From: Taudactylus pleione
Taxonomy: Eukaryota > Chordata > Amphibia > Anura > Myobatrachidae
Direction of reading: 5' to 3'
Assembly (NCBI GenBank): GCA_031769625.1
Contig: JAUIMM010000637.1
Span: 2,147,501-2,211,500 of the forward strand
Length of the DNA: 64,000 nt
Position 1 is the stretch's first letter. Each line of letters begins with the position of its first letter. A program made the position numbers and the translations under genes. The notes beneath the pieces were generated by a model. It worked only from the letters and a program-made list of their open reading frames with translations. It ran no database searches and had not been told where the DNA came from. This document shows, piece after piece, positions 11,405 to 21,596 of the stretch.

Positions 11405-11936
11405 GGGCCTGATTCAGAGCTGAACGCTGTGACCAGAGCGCTCGCTCTGAATCAGGGCCCTCCTACATGAAAATGGAGTGGCCTTATGAACGCTCGCATA
11501 GCTGTGGGTTACCAACCACAGCTTATGCGAGCGTCCATGATGATGGTCGCGATTGTCAAGACCATCGCGACCATCGGGCTTGCGATGGAGACCCTGCGGT
11601 AGGGTCTCACTGCCGCAAGCCCTGGAGTGATTTTGGCTCTATCAGTGATGTCTACTAGTGATGTCAGTGGGGCCGGCTTCAGACGGTAGGCGTTCCCATG
11701 GGGACGCCTCCGTCTGGCAGCCACGTCCCGGCACGCCCACCAAAGGGGGCGTGCTGTCAATCAACATCGACAGCACGCCCCCTTTGGTGCGAGACCCGGA
11801 GCGACGGAGAGCCCGTCGCTATCCGGGTCTCGCGCATGCGCACGACGGAGCTCCCTCCGTCATGCGCATGCGCAGTGGGGCAACATCGACCCGTTTGCGA
11901 GCGTCCTGCGCTCGCGAGCGGGTCTGAATGACCCCC
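11405..11936. mobile_element. hairpin-chain element H2 (inverted orientation)
   Basis: Flanked by AGT (11402-11404; 11937-11939). It has the same module order as the copy at 41,753-42,300 but reads on the opposite strand. Visible hairpins include CGCTCGCATAGCTGTGGG / CCACAGCTTATGCGAGCG, GATGGTCGCGAT / ATCGCGACCATC, GGGGGCGTGCTGTCAAT / GACAGCACGCCCCC, GCGAGACCCGGA / TCCGGGTCTCGC and GCATGCGCACGACGGAG / CTCCGTCATGCGCATGC. Adjacent hairpins leave little unpaired sequence. Confidence 0.9.
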
Positions 11937-12054
11937 AGTGTGAGTTGTGTTAGGGGTACTGTATTTTTATCTTTGTTTCCTTTTCTTAAACAGGAAAGAA
12001 ACCCACAGCTGTTGCTTCAATGCAATACACAGCATATCTGGTGTATGTTTGGGA

Positions 12055-12370
12055 TTGGTAATGGATAACGGCGCTCGGGATCCCGACCAGGTTACAAATC
12101 CTGATGCCTACAGGTAAATAAGCCTAACCTAACCCTAACCCTCCCCACCCGCAGCCTAAACACAACCTCCCTCCTAGTGCCTTAAACTAGACCTCCCTCT
12201 CTCCCTGCACCCCAACCTACCCCCCCCCTGCAGCCTGACCCCAACCCTCCCCCTAGTGCCTAACCCTCTCCCAGTAACCCCTTCGGGATCACGGCAGTCG
12301 GGATGCCGGTGTCAGCATTCTGAACACCAGAATCCCAGTAGTAGGGATTCTGACCACATCCCATATGTTT
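12055..12370. repeat. GTCGGGAT-type repeat with CCTAACCCTAACC core
   Basis: A core rich in CCTAACCCTAACC-like units (12,120-12,270) lies between CGCTCGGGATCCCGACC and GGCAGTCGGGATGCCGG. It has the same architecture as the repeats at 6565, 20,868 and 23,687. The core is telomere-like but degenerate and part of an interspersed element. Confidence 0.55.
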
Positions 12371-12379
12371 ATTGTTAGG

Positions 12380-12716
12380 GTAAACAGTTATATAGTCGAC
12401 GTTCAGAATGTCGCCACTGTAATGTCAAATGGTTCTGAAAGTCAGAATGTTGCCAAAGTCGTTTAGAATGTTGAAATGTTTACAATGTCGACATGCAACA
12501 TTCAAAATGTTGACATTATGCATATCTACATTGTGAACATATGAGCGTTAGGGTTAGGCTGTGGTTAGGCTTAGGCTATGGTTAGTGTTAGATAGTATTG
12601 ACGATATTCTCACCGTCGGCTTAATGTCAATATGTTGAACATGTCGACATTATGGCCGTGTTGACATTCTGAATGTCAAATGTCAACACTGAGCCTCTGT
12701 CGACATTCAGACCATG
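12380..12716. repeat. GTCGACATTCTGAATGTC-rich repeat
   Basis: Many overlapping copies of GTCGAC, AATGTCGAC, ATGTTGACATT and CATTCTGAATG occur on both strands, including a GGTTAGGCTTAGG-type core at 12,547-12,590. The motif resembles that at 40,740-41,130. No coding content. Confidence 0.5.
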
Positions 12717-13266
12717 GGGGTCATTCAGACCCACTCGCAAGCGGCAGTACGCTCGCAAGTGGGTCGAAGTTCCCCACTGCGCATGCGCACGACGGAGGGA
12801 GCTCCATCGTGCGCATGCGCGAGACCTGGACTGCGACAGCCAAGCTGTCGCTCTGGGTCTCGCACCAAAGGGGGCGTGCTGTCGATGGTGACTGACAGCA
12901 CGCCCCCTTTGGTGGGCGTGCCGGGGGCGTGCCTGCCAGACGGAGGCGTTCCCATGGGAACGCCTACCGTCTGAAGCCGGCCCCACTGACATCACTAGTG
13001 ATGTCAGTGGGAGTGATTTTGGCTCTGATAGAGCCAAAATCACTCCAGGACTTGTGGCTGGGAAACCCTACCGCAGGGTTTCCGTCGCAAGACCGATGGT
13101 CGCAATGGTCAAGACCATCGCGACCATCTTTTTGGACGCTCGTATATGCTGTGGGTGGTCACCCACAGCTATACGAGCGTCCAGGAGGACGCTCCATTTT
13201 AATGGAGGAGGGCCCTGATTCAGAGCGAGCGCTCTGGTCAGAGCGTCCGGCTCTGAATCAGTCCCC
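12717..13266. mobile_element. hairpin-chain element H3
   Basis: Flanked by ATG (12714-12716; 13267-13269). Its left end contains CATTCAGACCCACTCGCAAG, identical over this stretch to the inverted right end of the autonomous Harbinger at 60,513. About a dozen hairpins follow, among them GCGCATGCGCACGA / TCGTGCGCATGCGC, GCGAGACCTGGA / TCTGGGTCTCGC with inner GCGACAGC / GCTGTCGC, CACTGACATCACTAGTGATG, and GATTTTGGCTCT / AGAGCCAAAATC. No ORF is conserved. Confidence 0.9.
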
Positions 13267-13269
13267 ATG

Positions 13270-14544
13270 TTCACGTTCTCGTGATGACCTAGTGAATGTA
13301 CTGTATATACCGTACCCATTGTTGCTACTCAATAAACACAAAAAAAAGAGATTGGGATAAGTAATGGCTAATGCACATAGAAGTACCCTGACTAAAGCAC
13401 ATAGAAGTCTTTCTATGAGAGGGCTGAGAGTACTACTGCCGACGAACACTCTTGTTATCTCCCAGCGCATCTAAGGGGTTAATGCCGACAATAACTCAAT
13501 GGTAAGTTTCATCAAATGGCTTCCCCAGGTGGTTGCATGGGAAACCTATTTAACAAGTATGGCAGAGGTACTTGTATCATCGTAGTACGTATTCTGTCAG
13601 TGCCATATCCAAATGTAATTATTTACTCTTAAAATAAAGCATGTTTTAAATGCAGTAGTGTATTTAATTATTATAATAAATTAAAGTGTTTTTTTATATA
13701 TTATTTTTTTTTTTTCATTTTTGTTTTTTAACAAATAGAACTGAATCTTTGTTTTCAGTTATGCGCGTGTGTGGGGACAAACACTATCCTGGCAAAGCAG
13801 TAAGTCAGCAGGTAACACTCTAGGCCAGTGGCGTAAATTCATCCCAGACGCCCGGAGGCAAGATATAATTTGGTGCCCCCGTCCGGGCACAGTAGCTGAC
13901 ACTGTAATGCAGACAGGCTATAGATAGTGTATGGTGGCTTCCTAGGTGCCGGGAAGGGGTCCCATGTATTGGGCGGCCGTGTACATTCTGGGTACATAGT
14001 GAAAGCCCTAAGTGGGGTGAATATTATATGGACAATGGAGGAGGTGCCCCTTCAGAGCTGGAGCCCAGCGGCAGGCGCCTCCATTGTCTCCCAGAGTTCT
14101 GCCCCTGCTCTAGGCCAGAATCAGTGTGCAGCGGAGTACTGCTCAGGGCAGTCACACCTGAACCAGGATGGGTACAAAATTGTGTTACTCTCTCCTGCCT
14201 GCTCTTGTAGCATTGCCTGTCTGATGCTCTTGCTGGTGTCTTAGGGGCTTATTCTGAGTCAGATGCAAAGAGACTGTATTTGCATACGGCCTCAGAAGAC
14301 TGATTTACTACCTTATGCTAATACCAGTTTCCGTAACGACTAATGAGAGGAACCGTGCGGCTTCAAGCGGGAAGCCCCTGCCGCCCACTGGTTTTCTATC
14401 CACAGCTGCAGTCATCATCATTAGTATAGCCACCTGTACCATGCTGGGCGCAAGAGATCCTCAGAAACAGGCTTCCCTTTGCTGTATGTGAAACACAGAT
14501 ATGCACACTACTCTAGCAATATGCTATTATTAACAGTTTTTTAT
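13270..14544. other. no gene; hAT-like and hairpin fragments
   Basis: CCAGTGGCGTAAATTC at 13,828 resembles a hAT terminus. A hairpin TGGAGGAGGTGCC / GGCGCCTCCA lies near 14,035-14,085. A T-rich run is at 13,689-13,725. No supported gene. Confidence 0.35.
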
Positions 14545-14595
14545 ATAGCATACACATATTCCGCAGCGCTCTGCAGAGAATATTTCACATTCACA

Positions 14596-16209
14596 TCAGC
14601 CAAACCCAATGGTTCTCATCGCCCTATCCTCAACTTTAAGTCTCTGAACAAATTCCTCAGAGTTCCCAAGTTCAGGATGGAAACGTTACGTTCCATCATT
14701 CTGGCAATGGAACCGGGGGATTACATGGTGTCCCTGGATATCCAGGACGCCTACCTCCATGTTCCGATAGCACCTTCGCACCAGCGGTATCTGAGGTTCG
14801 CTATCCTTCAACACCACTATCAGTTCCGGGCGCTACCCTTTGGTCTTTCCACGGCACCGAGGGTGTTCACGAAGATTATGGTGGTCATGGCCGCACATCT
14901 TCGGAACCAGAATGTCCGGCTGCTGCCGTACCTGGACGACCTCCTGTTGCTGGCGAGCTCCCCGGAGGTACTGCTTCAACATCTCCACCTGACGATCGCT
15001 TGCTTGCAGGCGCACGGGTGGATGATAAATTGGAAAAAGTCCTCCCTGATTCCATCTCAGCGGATGGTTCATTTGGGAGCCCTGCTGGATTCTCGTCAGC
15101 AAAGGATCTTCCTGACCCCGGAGAAGGTCTCCTCCCTGCAGCTGCGGATACACAGTTGCCTGAGCAGTTGCTGCCTGTCGGTCCATTCGGCTATGAGAGT
15201 TCTGGGATCCATGGAGTCAACATTCGACATGGTGGAATTTGCCCAGTTCCATTCCCGGCCCCTGCAGGGGCTGATTCTATCGGAATGGAACGGGTTACCT
15301 CACCGGATCCACTCTCAGTTACTGGAGTTGTCCCCGGAGGTTCGGCAGTCTTTGGCTTGGTGGCTTCAGATGGCTCATCTGCTCGAGGGGCGCCCCTTTT
15401 GGATCCCGGACTGGGTCCTGCTCACGACGGATGCCAGTCTTCGGGGTTGGGGGGCAGTGACCGGCTCATTATCGCTTCAGGGTCGTTGATCTGCGGAAGA
15501 AGCTCTTCTTCCCATCAACATTCTGGAACTGCGGGCAGTATACAGGGCCCTGCAGTCATCCGGCCCCGCTCTTCACGGAAGGGCGGTTCAGGTGCAGTCC
15601 GACAACGCCACCACAGTGGCGTACATCAACCACCAAGGAGGAACTCGCAGTCGGGCAGCGATGTCGGAGGTGTCTCGCATTCTTGCTTGGGCGGAGTATC
15701 ACATTCCAGCGATCTCGGCAGTCTTCATTCCCGGAGTCCTCAATTGGGAGGCGGACTTCCTCAGCCGTCACGACGTGCATCCCGGGGAATGGTCGCTTCA
15801 CCCAGAGGTGTTTCAGCTACTCGTGGACAGGTTGGGGCTGCCGGAGCTGGACTTGATGGCCTCCCGTCACAATCACAAGTTGCCCATTTACGGGTCAAGG
15901 ACAAGAGACGCAGGCGCCTGTCTGGTAGACGCGCTGTCGGTGAAATGGACGTTTCACCTGGCATATCTGTTTCCTCCGATATCCCTGCTTCCTCGGGTTC
16001 TGCGGAAATTCAAGCAGGACGGCGGCACGCTCATGCTGGTAGCTCCGGCGTGGCCCAGACGTCCTTGGTACTCCGATCTGAGGTGCCTCTCCATCGACGC
16101 TCCGTACCTTCTTCCTCAGTGTCAGGACCTATTGTCTCAAGGGCCCTGCCTTTACCCGGATCTGGGTTGGCTGTCTTTGATGGCGTGGCTCTTGAGACAG
16201 CCGTCTTAA
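14596..16209 (+). pseudogene. DIRS RT-RNase H-MT polyprotein (nonsense mutation)
   Basis: The frame starting near 14,596 reads SAKPNGSHRPILNF, the start of the DIRS/gypsy RT domain. It continues through LDIQDAYLHVPI and the catalytic box YLDDLLLLA (14,929-14,955). RNase H follows, with TDAS near 15,430. An in-frame TGA at 15,487-15,489 interrupts RNase H, and the same frame resumes immediately with LPINILELRAVYRALQ and QSDNATTVAYINHQGG. After that comes DLMASRHNHKLPIYG and LAYLFPPISLLPRVLRK, a region usually called the DAM-like methyltransferase part of DIRS. The frame ends at TAA 16,207-16,209. Apart from the stop and the missing N-terminus it is open, so decay is moderate. Confidence in family is high; no activity is expected. 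Confidence 0.88.
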
Positions 16210-16229
16210 GGTCTCGAGGTTTCTCCAGT

Positions 16230-17216
16230 TCGGTCATTGGTACCATGCTTAGGGCACGCAAGCCTGCTTCCGCACGGATTTACCATAGGGTGTGGCACAC
16301 TTACTTTCGGTGGTGTGAATCCAGAAGCTATGATCCTCAGGTGTTCCGGGTTTCCAGAATCTTGGAGTTCCTTCAATCAGGTTTGGACCTCGGCTTACGC
16401 CTTGCCTCTCTGAAGGTTCATGTGTCTGCTTTGTCCGTGTGGTTTCAACGACGGATTGCTACACAGCCAGATGTTCACACCAGGGTGTTCTCAGGATTCA
16501 GCCTCCCTTCGTGCCTCCGGTGGCTCCTTGGGACTTGGCGGTGGTACTACCGGTCTTGCAGGGTCCTCCTTTTGAGCCGCTTGAGTCGGTGGAATTCAAG
16601 TGGCTGACGTTTAAGACCGTTTTTCTCCTGGCAATTGCTTCTGCCAGGAGGGTGTCAGAATTGGGGGCACTCCTGTTGCCCTCCTTTTCTGATTTTTCAC
16701 CAGGACAGAGCGGTGCTCCGCACTCGTCCTGAGTTTTTGCCCAAAGTGGTCTCGAAGTTCCACATTAATCAGGAACTTGTTGTGCCAGCTTTTCAGTCAC
16801 CTGATCTTTAAGCTGGTGAGGCTTCCTTAGATGTAGTCCGTGCACTTAGAATCTATGTGGACCGGACTACTTCGGTTAGGAAGTCGGATTCATTGTTTGT
16901 CCTCTTCGGTTTTCACAAGAGGGGTTGGCCTGCCAACAAGCAAACGTTAGCCTGTTGGCTTCGTTCCGTTATTTGTGAGGCTTATGCACAGGAGGGTTTA
17001 CCTGTGCCAGCCTCTGTTAAGGCTCATTCCACTCATTCTGTGGGTCCCACTTGGGCTGCTAGACATGGCGCCTCCGCTTTTCAGCTGTGTAAGGTGGCCA
17101 CTTGGTCTTCAATTCAAACGTTTTTGAGGTTCTATGCGTTTGACACCTTCGCCTCTCAGGATGCATCCTTCGGGCGCCGGGTGCTCCTTTTAGCACAGGA
17201 GCGTCCCCGCCCTTAG
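16230..17216 (+). pseudogene. DIRS tyrosine recombinase, frameshifted
   Basis: Recombinase sequence is spread over two frames. 16,245-16,500 (frame 3) reads ARKPASARIYHRVWHTYFRW, the N-terminal core-binding domain. 16,500-16,700 (frame 2) contains FLLAIASARRVSELGAL with the first catalytic Arg. 16,857-17,216 (frame 3) contains the HxxR box, TWAARHGASAFQLCK, and the Tyr box TFLRFYAFD. There are thus at least two frameshifts, and a stop lies in the linker near 16,809. The HxxR box reads HSTH: codon CAT at 17,034-17,036 stands where DIRS recombinases have Arg. In active elements this enzyme integrates the circular DNA copy; this one cannot be functional. Confidence 0.85.
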
Positions 17217-17217
17217 T

Positions 17218-17686
17218 TGAACTGCTTTGGGACATCCCCAAGGTCAACCTTGTGGACCCCCTATGGACCCTGAAGTAGAAAACAAGAGATATGGTAAGAA
17301 CTTACCTTTGTTATCTCTGTTTCTACGAAGTCCATAGGGTCCACAGGGCACCCGCCCTGACGCACCTGGCTTCATATGGGCTATGTGACTGGTCACCGAT
17401 TTTCCGTCTCCCATTTCTGTGACTATGGTTTCTTGTGTGTTCCAGTCTTCCTTCTCTCTGTTTAGTCTCCTCCTCCGGCCATAGCTGCTTACCAACTGAG
17501 GTGCCTGTGGTCGGGGGCGGGGTATAGAGGACGGACCCAAGTGCATCCTGGGAGCAGCAAAGCTTTAACTGCGTGGTGCCCGTGAATCCAGATCCAGCTA
17601 TACCCCAAGGTCAACCCTGTGGACCCTATGGACTTCGTAGAAACAGAGATAACAAAGGTAAGTTCTTACCATATGTCTTGTTTTTC
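17218..17686. repeat. DIRS terminal and internal complementary repeats
   Basis: A segment at 17,279-17,350 (AACAAGAGATATGGTAAG ... GGTCCACAGGG) is repeated almost perfectly in inverted orientation at 17,606-17,684 (CCCTGTGGACCC ... CTTACCATATGTCTTGTT). A direct match CCCCAAGGTCAACC...TGTGGACC also links 17,234 with 17,601. Such terminal plus internal complementary regions are expected at the 3' end of DIRS elements, where they template circular replication. Confidence 0.8.
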
Positions 17687-18406
17687 CTTAATTACCGTTA
17701 TTTTAGTATTCATGAAGACACTTAACACAGGAGATATCAATGATATCTCCTGGTTAAGTCCGCCTGCGTTAATTTCCACACTCCCCATACATTAGTACAT
17801 TAGTACATTAGTATGGGCATATGGAAATTAGGCTATTCATCAAATTATGTATTTTCGGAATGTGATTGTATTACTATGCGCCACTCTGAGGTGGCGTACA
17901 GCCAGTTACACTTACCTGCTGCCAGCTGGGCAGGTCCTCCGGCGCTCCCTGGTGCCTCCTCTGGCTCCGACTGCTGCTCTGACACTGTCTTCTCCCAGCA
18001 GAACACAGTAAAGTTTAAAAAATAAAAAAATATATTTTCTTCTAAACTACTGTGTCAGAGCAGCAGCCAGAGCCGGCTGCAGCGGCCAGGTACATGGGGT
18101 ACAGGGAGGTGAGCATAGGGGTGGTGGAGGGACACACAATTACCGCAGCTGTAGGCAGTGCTGAGCATGCGCTGCTTATACGGATGTAACAGCGCATGCG
18201 CTGCACTGATTACAGCTGCGGTAAGGTAGGTATAGGCAGGGAAAAGTATCTATTTCCCGAAAAGCTGTCATCGCAAAAATGACAGCTTTTCGGAATAGAT
18301 AGTTATGGAGAGAAGGAATGATGAATTACTATGGTAATTAGGTAGAACTCCATGCCAGTTCTGAACCTAATTACCGCCATCAAATTTTTAGTAATGATGA
18401 ATAGGC
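17687..18406. mobile_element. hairpin-chain MITE, F family, left-truncated
   Basis: Ends GATGAATAGGCC (18,395-18,406), the inverse of GGCCTATTCAT. Consecutive hairpins: ACTTAACACAGGAGATATC / GATATCTCCTGGTTAAGT; TTCCACACTCCCCATAC / GTATGGGCATATGGAA; GACACTGTCTTCTCC with its distant partner; GCGCATGCGCTGC around GCAGTGCTGAGCATGCGC; CCGAAAAGCTGTCATC / GACAGCTTTTCGG; AATTAGGTAGAACTCCATG / CAGTTCTGAACCTAATT. The left terminus found in the copy at 41,394 is absent, at the junction with DIRS. Confidence 0.75.
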
Positions 18407-18408
18407 CG

Positions 18409-18582
18409 CTAGATGTACTAAGCTCTGGAAAGAGATAAAATGGAGAGTGATAAGCTACCAACCAATCAGCTCCTAACTGTCATTTTTCAAACACAGCCTG
18501 TAACATGTTAATTAGGAGCCGAGTGGTTGGTAGTTTATCACTCTCCAATTTATCACTTCTCAGAGCTTAGTACATCTCCCCC
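18409..18582. mobile_element. small fold-back MITE
   Basis: The arms AGATGTACTAAGCTCTG and AGAGCTTAGTACATCT are inverted termini. Inner arms GGAGAGTGATAAGCTACCAA / TTGGTAGTTTATCACTCTCC and CAATCAGCTCCTAA / TTAGGAGCCGAGTGG also pair. About 175 bp with no coding capacity. Confidence 0.75.
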
Positions 18583-19560
18583 TGGGCGATCTATCGGCCA
18601 TACAATCGGTGAGTGAGTACCCTCGATATGTCTGTGAAATGCGTAATTCACAGACATATCGCATCTGCACTGCAGCACAGCAGATGGATGATATACAGTA
18701 TCTGCAGATATATCAGTGCATCTTGCTGTGTGCAGGGACCGCCAGTGATTGACATCTCAGCTGCAAAGTTCTGGCATTTGCTAGAAGGGCTGATAGTCTC
18801 AGGGCCAGTTCGAGGAGGGAGAAAGTACTCCCGCCTACCACCCCACGCCGCCGGATACATGCTACTAGCTTCGGGGGAGGGAAGGGGTGGCGGCAGTGGG
18901 CCGGGAAGAGAGGGGGGCGTGCCGCAAGGTCAGGCCCCCCGTGACTCGTGGCATGCCCCCTTGAAATGAAACCACGCCCCTTCGTGAGCGTGACCGCATA
19001 GGGTGGACTGCCAGGGCTGATGTACAGCCCCAGTCCGTCCCTGGCAGTGACAAGCGCCGGCCGGTCTGCAAGATGCTGTCACCAGGTCACTTAGCACAGA
19101 TAAGGAAGGGGTGAGGGTGGAAGACTGAATGGTGCCCATGGGATTGTGTGGGGATAAAGAATGAGACAAGGTAGCCGGATAAAAAGGCCAGAGGAAAAGA
19201 CTGGAAGTAGGTGGCTAAGAGAAATTAGAGCAGAAATAAGATGGTAAATGAGGTTAAACTAACTAAAAGTTTAGCTTGGTAGCCCTGAAGAAACAAGTCA
19301 TGTCCGTAACACAGAGATGAAACACGACTATAATTTACTACACCTTACTTCTCCCCACTCAGTGCAAATACAGATAGCTTCCTCTTCTTCCTCTGTGCTG
19401 TGCGGATGTCACAGGTGTCTCTATCAATACTCATCCTCAGGACAGTCAGTAGTAGAATCATTTGTTCTGCTCTGCGTTGTCTGGGAGACATAATACGATA
19501 CATACAAACAACAGGCACACCTTACCCGTTGTATCTCTGTACCTTAGTTAATATGCCTAT
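18583..19560. other. no gene seen
   Basis: Mixed sequence including a GATATGTCTGTGAAATGCG / GCGTAATTCACAGACATATCG hairpin near 18,625-18,662. I see no domain-like reading frame. Confidence 0.35.
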
Positions 19561-20400
19561 TTCATGTGTCTCCACTGGCAAAATGTTAAATCAAGCCCTT
19601 GTGCTTTCTAGTCAGGACTACTGTGATGCCCTCCTAACTGGCACTCCCCGCTCTCAGCAACACTCTCTTCAGTCTATCTGAAATACAGCCGCAAGATTTA
19701 CAAGTCCGTCCCCCGACGCTGTGTCCGTCCCCCGACGCTGTCTCTGTCCCCCAATGCTGTCTGTCCCCCGACGCTGTCTCTGTCCCCCAATGCTGTCTGT
19801 CCCCCGACGCTGTGTCTGTCCCCCAATGCTGTCTGTCCCCCGACGCTGTGTCTGTCCCCAATGCTGTGTCTGTCCCCCAACGCTGTCTGTCCCCCGACGC
19901 TGTGTCTGTCCCCCGACGCTGTGTCCGTCCCCCGACGCTGTGTCCGTCCCCCGACGCTGTGTCCGTCCCCCGACGCTGTGTCCGTCCCCCAATGCTGTCT
20001 CTGTCCCCCAATGCTGTCTGTCCCCCGATGCTGTGTCTGTCCCCCAATGCTGTGTCTGTCCCCCAATGCTGTGTCTGTTCCCCGACGCTGTGTCTGTCCC
20101 CCAATGCTGTCTGTCCCCCGACGCTGTGTCTGTCACCCCTTTTGTCCAATCTCTATAAAAAAATGTTGTCTACAACTGAAAATCCTGCATCCAAAGCAGA
20201 TCTCACAATGGCACCTATTACATGTAGGACTTAACCCACCGTCATACACCTGGTCGTTCTCTATGCTCTTCTGTGACTATCCTATTATACTCATACTGGC
20301 ATTTATTATACTACTCTATACCTTCCACTGTCTGTCTAACAGCTTACATTATATCGTCAAGCCTCAGACAGCCCTTTCCTGGTGAAGCAGTCAAATAAAT
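19560..20400 (+). pseudogene. CR1/L2-like LINE ORF2 C-terminal remnant
   Basis: 19,587-19,700 translates to LNQALVLSSQDYCDALLTGT and then NTAARFT. This matches the pattern L(V/D)YCNALL.G.P...(Q)NAAAR(L/F) near the end of the RT thumb region of CR1/L2-clade LINEs. A stop follows SLQSI. Immediately after ARFT the reading is replaced by a GACGCTGTGTCTGTCCCC minisatellite. LINE-like 3' sequence and a CAAATAAATATATGATG stretch follow at about 20,136-20,410. Only the C-terminal end is preserved. Confidence 0.6.
19704..20137. repeat. CTGTGTCTGTCCCCCGACG minisatellite
   Basis: Roughly 22 tandem units of 17-20 bp alternate the variants CTGTGTCCGTCCCCCGACG, CTGTCTGTCCCCCGACG and CTGTCTCTGTCCCCCAATG. 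Unit length is not a multiple of three throughout, so the long open frames on both strands arise from composition and not from coding. It sits within a LINE remnant. Confidence 0.9.
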
Positions 20401-20867
20401 ATATGATGCCTGATATGTATTGTACTCAAGGTTGGAGCAAGAACCTCTTCTGGATACATCTGTCTATTCATTTATAATTTCTGTGTATTGTATAAATTTG
20501 CAACAATTCATATAATATTTTTTTCTTTTCATAAATCTCCTTATAGTGTCCTATACACTGATCTTCTAGCAGAGTATGGAGGTACAAATTCATTCAGAAA
20601 ATTAGAACTGTGACAATTGAATATAGGTTTAAGGTAAAGTGTATATATATCCAGAAATCAGAGGGCTTGTCCTTTAGCAAAGACACACTTTGGATGCGGG
20701 GGCAGTTTAAAAGAATAGGGAGCTCATGAGCAGTCTCTGCCCCCCTCCCCCCCCTCCCTGGCGGAGTTGCACAGTACACTCAGACATCTCTCTGCTGCAA
20801 TTGCGCATATATTCCCGGTGATCTCTGCAGCTTTGGCTGGAGAAGTGAGTATAATTATAGGAATCAG

Positions 20868-21423
20868 TATGATATACTTCCGCCCGCATGGCCGGCGGTA
20901 CTAATCCCAACAGCGGCAGCCTGGCAGGGGTGAAGATCCCTATAGTTCATTTCGGTAAGTATAGCTAACCTAACTCCCTACCATAACCCTAACCCTCCTT
21001 TAGGAGTACCTAACCCTAACCTCCCCCCAAGTACCTAATCCCCCTCTAAGTGCCTAAACCTAACCCCTCTTCCCCACAGCCTAACCCTAAGTCTCCCGGG
21101 GGGGTGCCTAACCCTAACCTCCCTCGGGGTGCCTAACCCTAACCCCCCCCTTCCCCTAGCCTAACCCTCCCAGGGGGGTGCCTAACCCTAAGTCCCCCCC
21201 GGGAGCCAATAACCTAATCCTCCCCCCCCCCCCCCCCCCACCGTGCGGCTGTCCGTGCCAGGCACTCGGCTTACCTTCGATCGATATTTCCCAGGTGTCG
21301 GGCTCCCGGCGTAGGTCTAACGACAGGCGTCGGGATTTCGACGCCTGTCATTAGTGCCTTGCTGGGATTAGACAGTCGGGAGGCCGGCGGTCGGGATTTT
21401 GTCCGTCGGCTTCCCTAATTATA
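20868..21423. repeat. GTCGGGAT-type repeat with long CCTAACCCTAACC core
   Basis: Begins with CCGCCCGCATGGCCGGCGG and ends with GGGAGGCCGGCGGTCGGG. The core at 20,960-21,220 contains about ten degenerate CCTAACCCTAACC(T)CCC units and a run of C at about 21,219-21,238. Largest member of this family in the window. Confidence 0.6.
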
Positions 21424-21596
21424 TGGGTGCAGGGTGGGCAATGTGGGCCTCCATAAACCCATTATACGCCTATGTATGGATGTAAGAAATTCCTCTCGTA
21501 TAGATGTTGGTTGACTCCACATTCTTTCTGCATCAGGCTCGTAGGTGCTCAAGTAATTACACTACTTTGTGCTCCTGAGGGCCACTATCTCTCAAG

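Larger units (their letters stand above)
14545..17686 (+). mobile_element. DIRS-type retrotransposon, 5'-truncated and broken
   Basis: Order of parts: reverse transcriptase, RNase H, a methyltransferase-like region, a tyrosine recombinase, then inverted repeats near the 3' end. This combination, with recombinase in place of integrase and no LTRs, defines DIRS elements. The 5' end, including gag and the left repeat, is missing: recognisable RT begins near 14,596. A common frog repeat fragment (CATATTCCGCAGCGCT) lies directly upstream. The 3' end abuts a MITE at 17,687 whose left part is absent, so the DIRS copy either inserted into it or recombined there. Confidence 0.88.

Noticed and set aside
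15000..16607. 535-codon frame overlapping DIRS RT
   Set aside because: Only its end (from about 16,230) is recombinase. The earlier part is an alternative frame of RT/RNase H, with Ser/Gly-rich composition typical of a shadow frame, although DIRS do overlap their ORFs.
19634..20385. Six long overlapping ORFs on both strands
   Set aside because: They arise from a GC-rich tandem repeat lacking stops and give low-complexity CVCPPTL or TASGDRQHW strings; no gene.
20960..21220. Chromosome end (telomere)
   Set aside because: Degenerate CCTAACCC units are short, imperfect and embedded in an interspersed family seen at several internal sites.
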